A DNA stretch of 64,000 nucleotides from positions 186,001-250,000 of the forward strand of contig SAXG01000003.1 of assembly GCA_012932865.1 (NCBI GenBank), written 5' to 3'. A program made the translations under genes and the position numbers. Numbering within the stretch: the stretch's first letter is position 1; each line of letters starts with the position of its first letter. The notes beneath the pieces are model-generated. The model searched no databases. It saw only the letters and a program-made list of their open reading frames with translations, and had not been told where the DNA came from. This DNA is from Amylostereum areolatum (taxonomy: Eukaryota; Basidiomycota; Agaricomycetes; Russulales; Stereaceae). Positions 34,215 to 47,303 of the stretch are shown in pieces.

Positions 34215-34937
34215 ACAAGGATCATCGAAGTATGTCGGACAAGACCCACGCAGCGAAGAACGATCAAAGTCTGTAGTATGAGGACGGAATCGTGGATGTT
34301 ATTTTGAATTCTCCAGAAGAAATACTGCACACGAACCGATAGAGCGGGAAGGGGAATGGTAGCAGGATCACTTACGAGCTCCGGATCTACGTACGGTCAC
34401 GCGCAATCCCAGCACTGAGTCACCGTCTGAACGCGGAGAGCTGACACAACTACAGTCTTATACCACCATCTGGGTCCATGTGGTCAAACTGGGGCTCCTT
34501 CCTAATATACGACAATTTAGCATGGCTACAGAACTGAATATATATCAGGCAGGACCACCATCTGACGATAGGGCCCTGGCCAGATGGCGGTATGTGACTG
34601 TACAGATGATTTTCAGCGCTTGACTTGTGATTCTGCGTAAGTTCAGACGTCTAGCATCGTCTGCTGTAAGCGAGACCTAATTGCCGAAAGCTAATTACAT
34701 TAAAGGTAAGAACAGACTACTTAAGTATGTCGAAAGGCAAGCAATACTTGGATAAAGGAGACGATTAGGTAAACTATTATGTGCGATGATGTAAAAGTAC
34801 AAAAGGACGGAGTGTCCTGCCTGTGCTATGTAAGGATTATGGTACAGTACACTGATGCAAACAGAAGGATATGAATGTAAGAAGAAGGTACGATCGGCGT
34901 CCACCGGAAAGGAAACCACAAAGGTTTTCCGGATCTT
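34215..34937. other. Intergenic, low gene content
   Basis: About 720 bases between the Rrn11-like gene start and the stop of the terpene synthase gene. The left 60-100 bases may belong to an undetected first exon of the Rrn11-like gene. The rest is relatively AT-rich and without a conserved frame. Confidence 0.45.
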
Positions 34938-36062
34938 TCATTCGTCATCAGCCAGAGGCTCGAGGTCCACGGGCTTCAAAGGAACCATTCGAGTCTTTTT
35001 GATCTCGTGGCGGTTCGCGCCAAAGTAGCGGGGCGTTTCGAAGCTCCAAACGATGTTGCCAATCGCCCACTGCTGCGACGCCTCGACATAGCGCAGGACA
35101 TCAGCGTCGACTGCACCGAATGAGGGCAGTCGGGCTTTATCGGCAACGAAGCTGTTCATCAAAGCCTTGTATACCACTCCTGCGTAGTCGCAAGCAGACT
35201 GGATATCCATGTCTTGGGTCCGCATCAGCACGGTGACGAAGTTGTTCCCTGCAAGGCCCGACGACAGCTCCATGTTGTATGAGTAGAGGTCCTAGTTGGA
35301 ATAAGGATCAGCGCGATACGGAGGCAAAGATCCATGGGTACCGACATTTGCCCAGCAGACCATATCCACGCCCGCGAGATGGAGCCTGTGAACGACAGAG
35401 TCGTTGATAACTTCATCTGGAAGGTCGATGCCGAGGGCGTAGGGAATGAGAGAGAAGCAGGCTCGGACGGCGCTGTTTTCACGACGGAGGATGGTGAATG
35501 CAGTCAGGTCGAGCACTTCGTTCCGTTCCCTAAGGCTCGCCTCTTCTACCACGGCGTCGATGTATGCCTGGCAGCGATCGATGAAGCGACGGAGGGTATT
35601 GGGTTTGATTGTGACCAGAAGACGGTTTACGAAGCTTAATAAGGGTGGTTAGTTGACAGTCGTGCGCAAGGCAAAGACCTCGTACTCTTTCGTAATATGC
35701 GCGACTTTTGAGCCGTCCGTCCATGTTGGATCGCGTAGTACATGGAGGAAGATGTCCCCAGTAAGGCGGGCATCACCAGCTCCCTGCTCGTCACTAATCT
35801 CGTCGATGACGAAGAGGAGGTTGACAAAGTCGCAGATGGTGCGGAACTCCTGATAGGCGGCGTATGGGTAGGCATGCGAGACGAGAAGCTCGCTTTGGCC
35901 TTGAAGGAAGAAGGCGCGGCGACGGTCAGCGAAGACCTTATAGCTGTTGACCCATTCTTTTGACTCCGCGGCCGCTCGCTCCCAGTGGGGGTTTGTAGCG
36001 TCCGTGAAGGCAGTAGAATGGGCCACGAGGTCGGGGAGAATGAAATGAGTCGGCTGCGACAT
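34938..36062 (-). CDS. Sesquiterpene synthase (class I terpene cyclase)
   Basis: A spliced gene of roughly 330-345 residues, the usual length for basidiomycete class I sesquiterpene synthases. MSQPTHFILPDLVAHSTAFT opens it. CDFVNLLFVIDEISDEQGAG holds the aspartate-rich metal motif as DEISDE. After a 45-base intron comes DFVNRLLVTIKPNTLRRFID. The NSE triad is rebuilt across an intron as WANDLYSYNMELSSG, with N, S and E at the right spacing. WSFETPRYFG supplies the C-terminal RY pair. The enzyme would ionise farnesyl diphosphate with Mg2+ and cyclise it in the cytosol; the product cannot be read from sequence. Neighbours are Rrn11-like and Rvb2, with no P450 or other tailoring gene visible, so it is not in an obvious biosynthetic cluster. 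Confidence 0.93.
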
Positions 36063-37198
36063 GTCGATGAGATGTGAGGAAGAGGTGGACTGGCTGGGAA
36101 TGAGACTTGTGGTAGAAGGCTGGGTGATGTTAAAAACCAGAGGACAAGGATGTCTCTTTATATCTGTTAGTCGCAACACGAGTCGGAGTAAGCGATGGGA
36201 CGTGCGACAAGTTACAAACACACCAACCTGGAATCCGTTTCCAGTCCGAAGCGGGAAACACGGGGGATCGACATACCGCGACGACGAGCGTCTCGCACAG
36301 GCAAAGCTGAGGAAATACCGGAGTGAAGTGAAGCTGCGACAATTGAACATAGGCGTCAAATGAAGCCAACCCCTTAGCTGGTACAGCTTCAGTTAACGCT
36401 GGGAGGAGAGCGAGCGCTCTCCGGTATTCAAGCTAAGAGTTCGGGTTTCTTCAAGCTTGAAACCTAGAGTCCAAACGGTACAGGTCGATTAACTTGGCAG
36501 CTTCTCCATGTGGGTTTGGCTGCTGTGTGTAGCTCTCACTTGCGGCCCGCCCAAACACCAGTCACTGGTGGTCACCATTATTGTGGACCACATGGAAAGA
36601 GTGCCCGAATCAGAGCGTCACGTATATAATTATCTGAAAGAGCTGCATACGTACGGTCGCTGCGGAAGTGGAACTTGTCAGTCTTGTTCATTCTTTTCGA
36701 TGATTGAACGTTGAACGTTCAACCTTCAGGCTTCAACACCCGTGAGCCTCTGATGTATCCCATAGGAGCATAAAAGTCCGTGAAGGCATGTTAGACGGCG
36801 ACATGAGCAATCCAAGTATGCTGCAGCACGTCGTGGCGGCCTGTCGTGACTCGTCAGACGTACCCCCGGCTAACGGCAGTGAGAAAGCAGGAAGAGATCC
36901 GACGCGCCAATTCCGGATATCCCGCATCAGGACATGTGGAATTTGTTGGGAGTGTCTACACCAGCTTGGGGACGAGGACGGCATTCAGGCGGGAACATAA
37001 AAGTGAACCACTAGTGGGCATCAACTTGGTGAAAGTTGGTAACTTTACAACAGTACATCACTCGGTCACTCGGAGCCACTGCGTGATGGGTGGGAATTGA
37101 TTACTGCATTCGGCTTACGCGTCTCAAACACACGCAGCTTCATGATTTCATCGCAAGTCCACCCTGAGTTCGCCCACCCCTCACCCTATTTCTCCATC
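36063..37198. other. Divergent upstream region of terpene synthase and Rvb2
   Basis: About 1.1 kb without a supported gene, unusually long for this window. It contains a perfect 14-bp palindrome gttgaacgttcaac at 36710-36723, itself extended by a direct repeat ttgaacg to its left. Conditional control of the terpene synthase could lie here, but no known binding site was recognised. Confidence 0.45.
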
Positions 37199-38965
<1,767 letters not shown>

Positions 38966-39510
38966 TCAACCGACAGTGCATATTCGTAGTGGTTCGTGGT
39001 CCTGTATCTGTTGTCCTCTTTTGTATTGTACTGAGCTCGACCTATTGCTAGAACGTTGTATATCTGCTCTACTCTAGTGGCAAGCATCATGAACGTGATC
39101 ATAGGTTCGTAAGGAAACCCAGCATCGTACGATGTTACTGGAGAGGGTTGTTTAAGCTGTAAGAATCAGGTTTGGTCGCTTTAATTCCCGAAAACCGGTA
39201 CTTACACAGAGAAAACGGCGTCCTCGGAGAAGAAGGCTTGCAGGGATCGAAGAAGCGGCGCTCCAGATATCGGCGTCCGCTGTTTACGGAAGAGATTTGG
39301 CTTGTATAGCCGCCAGGAACTGGATAGCATTACAGTATAGTGCTACTGAATGAGTGACAGAATGACTCGGACGATCTCGGTTGCCGGGACATGTTACTAC
39401 TTCAAACATCGGTAACAGACCGCATAACCCATATGTACACGCGGGGACGTCATGCAGAGACGTGTCAGAGGATAACCTACAAGCTTGTGACACATGGCCG
39501 CAACAAGACG
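38966..39510. other. Intergenic between convergent genes
   Basis: The 3' flanks of Rvb2 (+) and the kinase-like gene (-). No convincing frame, RNA or repeat is visible in these 545 bases. Confidence 0.5.
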
Positions 39511-41307
39511 CTACATGTCCTGGATACCCAGATTAAGCTCCTTCATCGCACTGCTTTTCTCATGAAAGAGATCTTCTCCGAACAACCACTCTTTGTCTGC
39601 CATTTTCTTCGCGAAGTTAGCGGCAGCATCGAAATCCAAGGGATTCCGAGCAGACTTGATCCACCTGATCTGCTCCTCGTTCCGCTCCTCTTCTTCAGCC
39701 TTCAGGGACCGGGCTCGACCAAAATCGATGATCCGGAAGGATGGGGTACACAGGGATCGTTCGCTGGGGTCGATCGTGAGAGGCCCTGGTTGAACCTGAC
39801 CATGACGGATAAGATAACTAATAACAAGTTTATGCACAAGCAACGCACCAAGATGTTCCGGGAGAAGTACGACCCCTGCGTAAATTCTTCGATGTGCAGA
39901 CGTAAAAGCTGGGTATAGCAGAGGTACCTGCGTAGTGGTGTTGGGAAGGGGCGCGAGAACGATATGGGAAGTCAGACTTACTTTTCATACATCGAGAACT
40001 TGCTTGGCTCGATAGGAGTGCCACAATGTTCCAAGAGTAAGATTGGAGTAAGTCCTTCCACCCAAACCGTGATTTTGTCCTTCAAGCTCTCTTCAGCGCC
40101 TTCTAAGATGGTGTCGTCGACGACAGGTTTGTAATAGCCAAAAAACTTGGGTACGACAGGGCACACTGGGACAGGCATTTTGATCGGCGGAACCAGGTTC
40201 AGACCCGTCCATTCCTCTTGAAGATGCTTTGGAAATCGCGCATATATATCGCCCTCGTTGTCCAGAAGCGCACGTGCGCTCTCAACAGGCCTGGCCATTT
40301 TGCAGGCAACAGAAACTTCCCCGGTAGGCGTGCGTGCTCCGAGAGGCTCGGGAAGTCTCAGCGGGGCGAGGTAAACGTCTGAATGATGCCCTTGCCCGAG
40401 GAAACATTTCTTGTGTAATTGCAGGTGTGCAACTCTTGGAGAAGGTGGAGCGTTGGGGTAAAAGGACACTTCTTCCTCCTGCTCAAGTTCCGCTGATAAA
40501 GGAGGTGAGAAAAGGATTCCGCCATGTAGACGTGTGACATACGTGGTAAAAAGTCGCTCTCTTCCTTGACCACTCGTATGTATTTCAGGGGCTTGCCGCA
40601 CAGAAAATTGTCGACGACCGTCTTGGTGCGAGCATTTGACGTAGATAGCTTTCGAGTTATGTTGTCGTGGTCGTGCACAATGAGTACATCTGGAAGGAAG
40701 GCCTTGGGGATGAATTCTTCCAAATTCGGCGGGAGATTGTGCATTGTGACGTCTTCCTTCGGTGGTGGTGTCGGCACGGCCTCCTTGCCTTTACCCTTCT
40801 CGATAGCTGTGCGTGTGGTACATTAGACCACAATCAACGTCAAAGAACTGAGAACGCACCCGATAGACCAGAGGCATCAACAGCAGTTCTCGGTTCATCT
40901 ACTGCCATCTTGTCTAACGCGCGACCGTCCTTCCCGACGTCGTCATGATCCAAATCTTTGAGATATGCACGGTAAGGAAGAAGTTCGTCTATGGGCGCTA
41001 TGGTACGGCGTTGGTTGTTTTCGTCGGGAAGAGTCAACAGAGGCCATGGGCGACGCGGACGCGGGTCAGACAGTTCCTCCGGAGGGAAGTTGGCGAAGTT
41101 CTCCCCGTATTCATCGAGCATACTCCTAGACCAGCAAGTAACGAGATTAATCGCATACTTGCGTTCGACCCAGTAGAAATCGCTCAGGTCTTCTCCCCAG
41201 ATGATCCCGTTTGGCGTCCTTTTGCCTATGGGCGGTTTTTCGTGTTTGTTGAGGAATGGCCCGTCAGGATCGCGAGGCCACGACTGGAAGATGCCTATCA
41301 TAGCCAT
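39511..41307 (-). CDS. Protein-kinase-like protein lacking the HRD aspartate
   Basis: The start is taken at 41307 (MAMIGIFQSWPRDPDGPFLN); an in-frame ATG at 41415 would add 36 residues. The N-terminal third (FYWVERKYAINLVTCW, PLLTLPDENNQRRTIAPIDE) is not kinase-like. A kinase fold then starts: glycine loop CFLGQGHHSDVYLAPLRL, VAIK-type lysine in VSVACKMARP, hinge TPILLLEHCGTPIEPSKFS. The catalytic-loop position, reached across introns, reads EEFTQGSYFSRNILVQPGPL, so the usual H-x-D is replaced by Q-G-S while the N is kept. DFG is present as FRIIDFGRARSLKAEEEE. Similar proteins are expanded in Agaricomycetes. With the catalytic Asp missing it may be a pseudokinase or use another residue; substrate unknown. 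Confidence 0.75.
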
Positions 41308-41660
41308 GATGGAGTGCGATGGTGGGAGGGTAATGAGGGAAGAAAAGGTTGTGGCGGGTAGGAGGAACGTGGTATCGATTACGACGCGCTTTATGAAGGT
41401 ATTCTGACGGGTCACGTGCTTCGCGTATATCGAAAGAACAATGCAGGACCACTATTGCCACTCGCCCCTATCGACACAATGGGACCATTGTGCACTGACC
41501 GCCTCAATGACATACGAAGGAAGGTGCCACTGCTCGGCCGAGATGGAGACAGCTTCCGTAGGAAATGGTGTGAGCGGCATCTGTTGTTCGCGTTAGATTT
41601 CACTCAAATAAAACCTCAACGCTCGCACCTAAGAGCCGAAAAATTCCATAATCACACCAT
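41308..41660. other. Intergenic between two minus-strand genes
   Basis: About 350 bases: 5' flank of the kinase-like gene and 3' flank of the Pol III subunit gene. If the kinase-like protein starts at the upstream ATG, coding sequence reaches 41415. No other feature is seen. Confidence 0.5.
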
Positions 41661-42203
41661 TCAGCCTTCCCGCCACTGATGCGTACACGATGCACAGCTG
41701 CTGTTACTCAGCCATGTTTCAGCTCGAATGCACTAAGAGGATTGCGTACCGATAAACTGGAAAGAACGGCAAGTAAGCACAAAGAGCAGAGGATCTAAAG
41801 ATCGCATACTCACATGTAGTCATTGGCTCATCTGCAGATCTGATCTGGAGTTGGTAGAAATACGCGCGGTCGTGGTCACATTTAGGACAGGTTGCTGAGA
41901 GAACAAGTGAGTACTTCAGAGCGGAAAAGAAGGCGAGGGTGGAACTCACCAGCCGTCGAGTCGGCATGCTTCCAGGCCTCTTCTCCTCCAAGTACATCGT
42001 CCACTTGTTTGCGTTGTAGTCGCGTTCGCGACGTCATCTGAAAAAGCCAAAAGTGAGGATTGTATCCAAAGAAAGTTCAATGGAAGGAGACGCACTTGCT
42101 TGGCGATAGGAAATTCGTACGCACAGGTATTGCAAGCCCATTTGTTGTAGCCCGTCTCAGCGGAGATGACCAAAAGATTGGCACAAGTGGGACAGAAAAG
42201 CAT
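41661..42203 (-). CDS. rpc11: RNA polymerase III subunit Rpc11 (POLR3K, TFIIS-like)
   Basis: MLFCPTCANLLVISAETGYN and KWACNTCAYEFPIAKQ form the N-terminal zinc ribbon (CxxC...CxxC). MTSRTRLQRKQVDDVLGGEE and EAWKHADSTA make the linker. ATCPKCDHDRAYFYQLQIRS plus ADEPMTTFYR begin the C-terminal ribbon, which ends CASCTHQWREG. The final CxxC is only obtained by splicing a last intron (donor at gtacgcaatcct, acceptor at aacagcag), placing the stop at 41661. The SADEP stretch corresponds to the conserved acidic hairpin (RSxDE) that stimulates RNA cleavage and Pol III termination/reinitiation. Total length near 110 residues is normal. It diverges from sec10 over 236 bases. Confidence 0.92.
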
Positions 42204-42439
42204 GGTCGGATTTCAGATCAGGGGATGGTAGCGACTCGGAACAGGTCATGAATGCATGAAGCTTGAAGCTTGAAATATTGAAATGGTCGGGGCGGCGAAG
42301 AGAGAACGCCGAGACGCCCGACCATCGACACAGGTCGACTTGACACCGACAGTCTCAGTCACTGGCATAGGCTCATAACTCATAACCGTTCAGAGACTGC
42401 TCGTCCACCACTCGGTCCACACCTCATCGCGACTATGGT

Positions 42440-45400
42440 ATGGAACCCCAACTCTCCCTTGATGCCGCCGCACAGGAGATCCTCAAAGCAGAGTCTTTTG
42501 AGGTAACATATCTTCTGTTCGCGATTCCAGCAAGACTGACAGACCGAGATTGCCAGGGCAAATTCGACGTGAAAGACTTCGTGGGTTCGTTCTCAGAGAA
42601 ACTTATCACTCAGTCTAAGTCAGATGCCGGACGTATGTCTTTATCACTCCGTGCACAGATGGTTTCCTGATTCTCGCATCATCCAACAGCTTTCGACCCC
42701 AAACCATTTATTCACTCCTTCGAAGCCGCTGTCGATAAACTTATTGCTATTCGTAAGGATGTCCAAGCAAGAACAGAACATATGGAGAAGAGTGTGCGGG
42801 TCGCCGAAAGGGAGTATTCCAAGAAGATGGCAGAGCTGAACCGAGGATTCGATGTATGTGTATATCCTTGATCGCCGTACTCTCCGTAACTCTCGAACAG
42901 GCGGTAGGAAATTCATTCGCAGGCATGGAAAGCAAAATGAGCGAGGTCGGTAGGACCGCTATTCGCATAGGTGTGTAATCATGACGTTTGTTCCGTCGTG
43001 GTTCTCAATACGCAAGTCAGGCGAGCAACTCGAGTCCGTGCATGTGCAACGAGTCCGTGCCCAAGCCGCCTACGACCTCATTGACTATTATAACCAATTT
43101 GCCCGTGACGACACATCCCGTATAGACGCGCTTCGGAAAGAAGGAAAGGATGGCCGGCGACAGGTGGCTGTATTGCTACGGCGACTGAGCACGGTGGCGA
43201 AAGAGGTCGATCTTCCAAGTGCAGAAAAGGTGTGTGGTAGTGCCTTATCGTCTTATGGCATCCTCAATGTCACCCTCAACATCGTTGATGATAGACTCGT
43301 GAAAACATCGACAAGTACTGCGAGAAGTTCGAGAAAGACATGCTGTATCTCTTTGACCGGTGTTATCGCAAGGGGGACCCTAAGATGATGCATGTACACC
43401 TCGTTTTACTTTCTGCGTTGCGCAGACTGAGACTCATCTTGGTATACAGCACTGTGCCCAAACCCTTCTTGACTTCAATGGAGGCGCCTCTTGCGTACAG
43501 GTATATGTTAACCAGCATGATTTCTTCATCAACCGTGTACGGAAGGAAACGCCAAGCGATGATAAATTTCTGTTCGTTTTTTGTGTTCCTTCGAGATCTT
43601 TCTTGCTTATACTGATTGCTCTATAGGTGGGACGCATTGTCTGACCCCAACTCGACTCCACCGAAGACTGAATCTGGCCTGACCGAACTCTTGGAGGAGA
43701 TTCGAACGACAGTTGGACAAGAGGCGCAGATTGTTCAAGCCGTGTTCCCCAATCCACCGTTTGTGATGCAAGTCTTCCTCCAACGCGTCTTTGCTCAGTC
43801 CGTAAGTGTAACCTGTCCTCACTCCCAAGGGTTGACTTGACCTCGGTACCCAGATCCAACAAAACATGGAACAGCTCCTTAATCGCGCATCCGGCATGTC
43901 CGACCTCGCGTTTCTACGAGTACTGCAACTTGTTCACAGCCAGACTGCTCTTCTTGTCGACGATTTGAGGAGCTATGAGGTTACGTCCATACTACCTCGG
44001 TCACCTGTCAATGGCCCAGATATATCGAAGATGTTTTCTGGTCCGCCTGCTGCAGCTGGTCCTCCGACAACTGCTATCAGCGCCATGCTGGAGACCGCCA
44101 TGGAAGAACTTTTTGTGCCCTATACCGAAGGACAAAGATACCTCGAGAAGGAAACAAAGTCCCTCGGCGAGCTTTACACCAGCTTCTTGGCTGCATTCAC
44201 CCGTTATCACGTATGTTGTAAGTTCCGTCAACAAATGTCGTATGTTGCTAATCGTCCCGCTTTCAGGAACGTGTGAACAGAGCGAAGTCGTCAATGTTCG
44301 ATCGCATGATGAACCAGATGAATTCAACGGGGACTTCAGGCACCGGCGCAATGGCGGCGGCTGCTCTCATGCGTTTCGGTGTGTCTACGGACCGCGGCCA
44401 AGATAAGAGCACCGAGGAGCCGCTTCGCGAAGAGGACGGTTTATTGAGCGTGGAGGTTGCTGAAACGATGCTGAAGTGGCACGCCGAGGCTATTGGACGC
44501 TGTGTAGAATTAAGCCCTTCCACCGATGTGTGCGTATACCTTGTCTGTCATGCGGACTTTGGCTGATCGGTTGCACAGTCCCAAACATGCATTTGCACTG
44601 TTCAAATCACTCACAGAAGTGATATCCGGCGGATACATGGAGACAGCTTTGGACACGTACGTCGCTTCTCTCCTGCCCTCTCGCATACACCTACGATCAC
44701 CCTCTAGGGTATACTCCCGCCTGGATGCCGGCGACTTCACTAAGGCGGAACCAAGTCTACAATCACTCTCGATTATGCGTTCCGTTGACCTCATCACCCA
44801 CCTATGGCAGCAGTATGTCAACATCGCGATCCTCCCCCTTGCAACAAGTTCGGTCACAGTACGTCGCGAGATGGTTGTGTTCAACAACCAAGCGGTCAGC
44901 AAAATCGAGGGCGCCGCGAATGGGCTCATGCAACGGCTAACGGATGGTAAGTTGTCTTCTTCTCTTTCCAGACTCGGCGAAAGCTGACACTGTTGTAGCG
45001 ATCATTACATGGTTGACCACTCAACTTGCAAAACAGAAGAAGACTGATTTCAAGCCGCGAAACGACGACATATCATTCGCACGCGTGAACACAGAACCGT
45101 GCGATGCTTGTTGCGAGACTTTGGAGAAAGTTGGCGAAGTGGCGAAGAAGAACCTGAGCGGAAAGAACTTGGAGGTATTCCTGTCCGAAGTCGGCATCGC
45201 ATTCCATGGGTAAGCAATTCCGCACATATCCCGCTTCTGCATCCGATTTACCACTACACGTGTACAGACTCTTGCTTGAGCACCTACGCAAGTTCCCCGT
45301 CAGCGCCACTGGCGGCCTCATGTTGGCCAAAGACATCAAATCGTACCAGGACACCATCGCTTCGTTCGGGATCCCCGCTTTGCACGAGCGGTTCGAGTTT

Positions 45401-45757
45401 ATTCGCCAATTAGGCAACATTTTCCTCATCCCACCAGAGACCCTCAAGTCATATATCGCGGACAATTATCTCGGCCGGATCGACGCTGCTCTCCTTCGTC
45501 CGTACCTCGCGCAGAGGAGTGATTGGGGTCAGTTTGAGAAGGGTTTCGATGGTGCACCGGCCGGAGGTGATGCGGGCAAGGAAGAGGTCAAGGGTATCCG
45601 CGACAGGTTCGGGATGGGACGGTTGAGTATGATGATGAAGGACTTGGAAGGCGTAAAATTAGGGGAGAGTGTTAGCGTGGGCATGCCTGCGCTGTCGACT
45701 GGATTCGCGGGTAGTTTCTCGATCTCAACCAGAGCATTCGGCAGGGGAGATTCGTGA
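42440..45757 (+). CDS. sec10: Exocyst complex subunit Sec10
   Basis: The start at 42440 (MEPQLSLDAAAQEILKAESF) was preferred to an ATG five bases earlier, whose frame closes quickly. The N-terminal coiled coil includes SFEAAVDKLIAIRKDVQART and MEKSVRVAEREYSKKMAELN, then EQLESVHVQRVRAQAAYDLI with DYYNQFARDD. Later helical bundles contain KYCEKFEKDMLYLFDRCYRK, DFFINRVRKE, NPPFVMQVFLQRVFAQSIQQ, AMEELFVPYTEGQRYLEKET, HAFALFKSLTEVISGGYMET, CDACCETLEKVGEVAKKNLS, and LLEHLRKFPVSATGGLMLAK with DIKSYQDTIASFG near the C-terminus. This is the Sec10 signature. The protein bridges Sec15 and Exo70/Exo84 in tethering secretory vesicles at growth sites. About a dozen short introns, all keeping frame where checked. 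Confidence 0.93.
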
Positions 45758-45911
45758 TGTGGAGGGGAGGAGAGATTGGTTGGACTCTTATCTTATTAGT
45801 TCTTTGTTTCTTCGCTGGTTCATCCGCACTATGATATAAGTACTGTAGCGCATTGTTGTATACTTGATTGATAGTCATATATTCTCGTCGTTGTGTGACA
45901 TGATGCAGCGA

Positions 45912-47061
45912 TTATTCGCCTTTAAAGACAGGCCGGCGCTTCTCTTTGAAGGCCTGGAGTGCTTCGACGCGATCTTTGCTCTTGAGCAACGGCTCGTACG
46001 CGGCGCGCTCGAAATCAAGACCTGCGAACAAATATATCATGATGCTTGGAAACCAGTGGAGAGAGCAGACCTGGCTCAAGAGGCAACTCTACGGCGCGAG
46101 AGATGGCTAGCTTAGCAGAACGTAGTGCTAAGGGGGCTGCAGGCGGAAGTAACACATCAGCACATCAGCAACTGGTGTGGGATCTTCGAACGTACCGTTC
46201 GCAGATATCTGTTCGGCGAGGGCAAGGGCGCGGTCGACGGCAGAGGTACCTTCGTCGGACACATAATCCAAAAGTCCTGTGTAGGGTATACCGGTCAGAT
46301 CGGCTGTCGTTTGATAGGTCTACGAGGGCGCGGCGTACCCCAATCTGCCGCCTCGGAAGCGGCCAGCATTCGGCCTGTGAATATCAGGTCCTTCGCTTTA
46401 GACAGCCCCAAAAGTCGTGTTGCGCGTTGTGTTCCGCCAGCACCGGGGATAATACCCAGCTTCGTCTCTGGCAAACCTATCTTCGTAACTGAATGACCCG
46501 CCACACGGAGATCGCACGCAAGAGCCAGTTCCAGACCGCCTCCCAGCGCGGGGCCGTCGATGGCGGCTATTGTGGGAACGGGTAGGGATTCGAGCTTTCC
46601 GAGGGCTGCGCGGAGGTCCACGAGAAATTTGTTCACTTGTGTTCCGGACATGGTGCGCCGCTCGGACGAGGTCAGCGCCGGCACAGAAGGAACCCAGGGT
46701 AGGACGAGCACAAGATTAGCACACGAAGGCTAATGTTATAGAATGAGGGTGGTTCCACGGGACCACATCAAAGTTCACTTGCCTGTCATCGAAGCGGGCC
46801 TCGTCAAGACACTGATGTTAGTTCCTGCAATGACGGGTGAGCGGTAATAATGCACGATGAATGAGGAAGGCTCACGTCAAGAAGTCTGAGAGAGATAGCA
46901 TTCTTGGCTTGGGGACGGTTCAGATAAAGCGCGGAGACTCCGGGATACTTTGAGAATGGTTGAAGAGAAGCTTCGGGAGCGGAGGAGGAGAGGAAACGAG
47001 CGGAAAAGGCAAGACGGAGAGGTCGGGACTGAGCACCTCGCCGGAAGGTAGCTAGAAACAT
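45912..47061 (-). CDS. Mitochondrial enoyl-CoA hydratase (methylglutaconyl-CoA hydratase-like), two frame breaks
   Basis: [20 protein letters not shown] with [10 protein letters not shown] is a mitochondrial presequence. [20 protein letters not shown] begins the crotonase fold. Then [21 protein letters not shown], and [20 protein letters not shown] follow in three different frames: one extra base in ccc/ggg at 46693-46695 and one in gg at 46664-46665. Downstream [20 protein letters not shown] holds the oxyanion-hole glycine, and [20 protein letters not shown] the catalytic glutamate region. Later exons give [40 protein letters not shown], and [17 protein letters not shown] with stop at 45912. 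ERRxMS and the [13 protein letters not shown] block fit AUH-type 3-methylglutaconyl-CoA hydratase of leucine breakdown. One intron (near 46775-46722) appears to be GC-AG. Confidence 0.82.
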
Positions 47062-47303
47062 GACAGAACTGCTCGCAGAGAGCCCCTACGCGTTTAAGAA
47101 GCAGAAGATATCTAGTTGTCGCCGTCGGTGTCGAACGTCGTCGGCGTTGCGAACGAAGAGTCGGAAAGACGACACAAAATGCGGGGTGTGGGGAAAAGAC
47201 AGTCACGTGCTTTGAAGCTACACGCTATGTTGCCCTCTTGATCGTCGACCGTCACGTCGACCACCACCACGCTCGTTTCTCAACACACTCTATATCCTCT
47301 GTT

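Noticed and set aside
36508..36714. 68-codon plus-strand frame with hydrophobic start in the terpene synthase/Rvb2 gap
   Set aside because: Short, no conserved feature, no splice partners; chance frame.
46804..47061. Calling the hydratase gene a pseudogene
   Set aside because: All other exons, splice sites and catalytic regions are intact, and the only defects are two single-base homopolymer changes of the kind seen elsewhere in the window.
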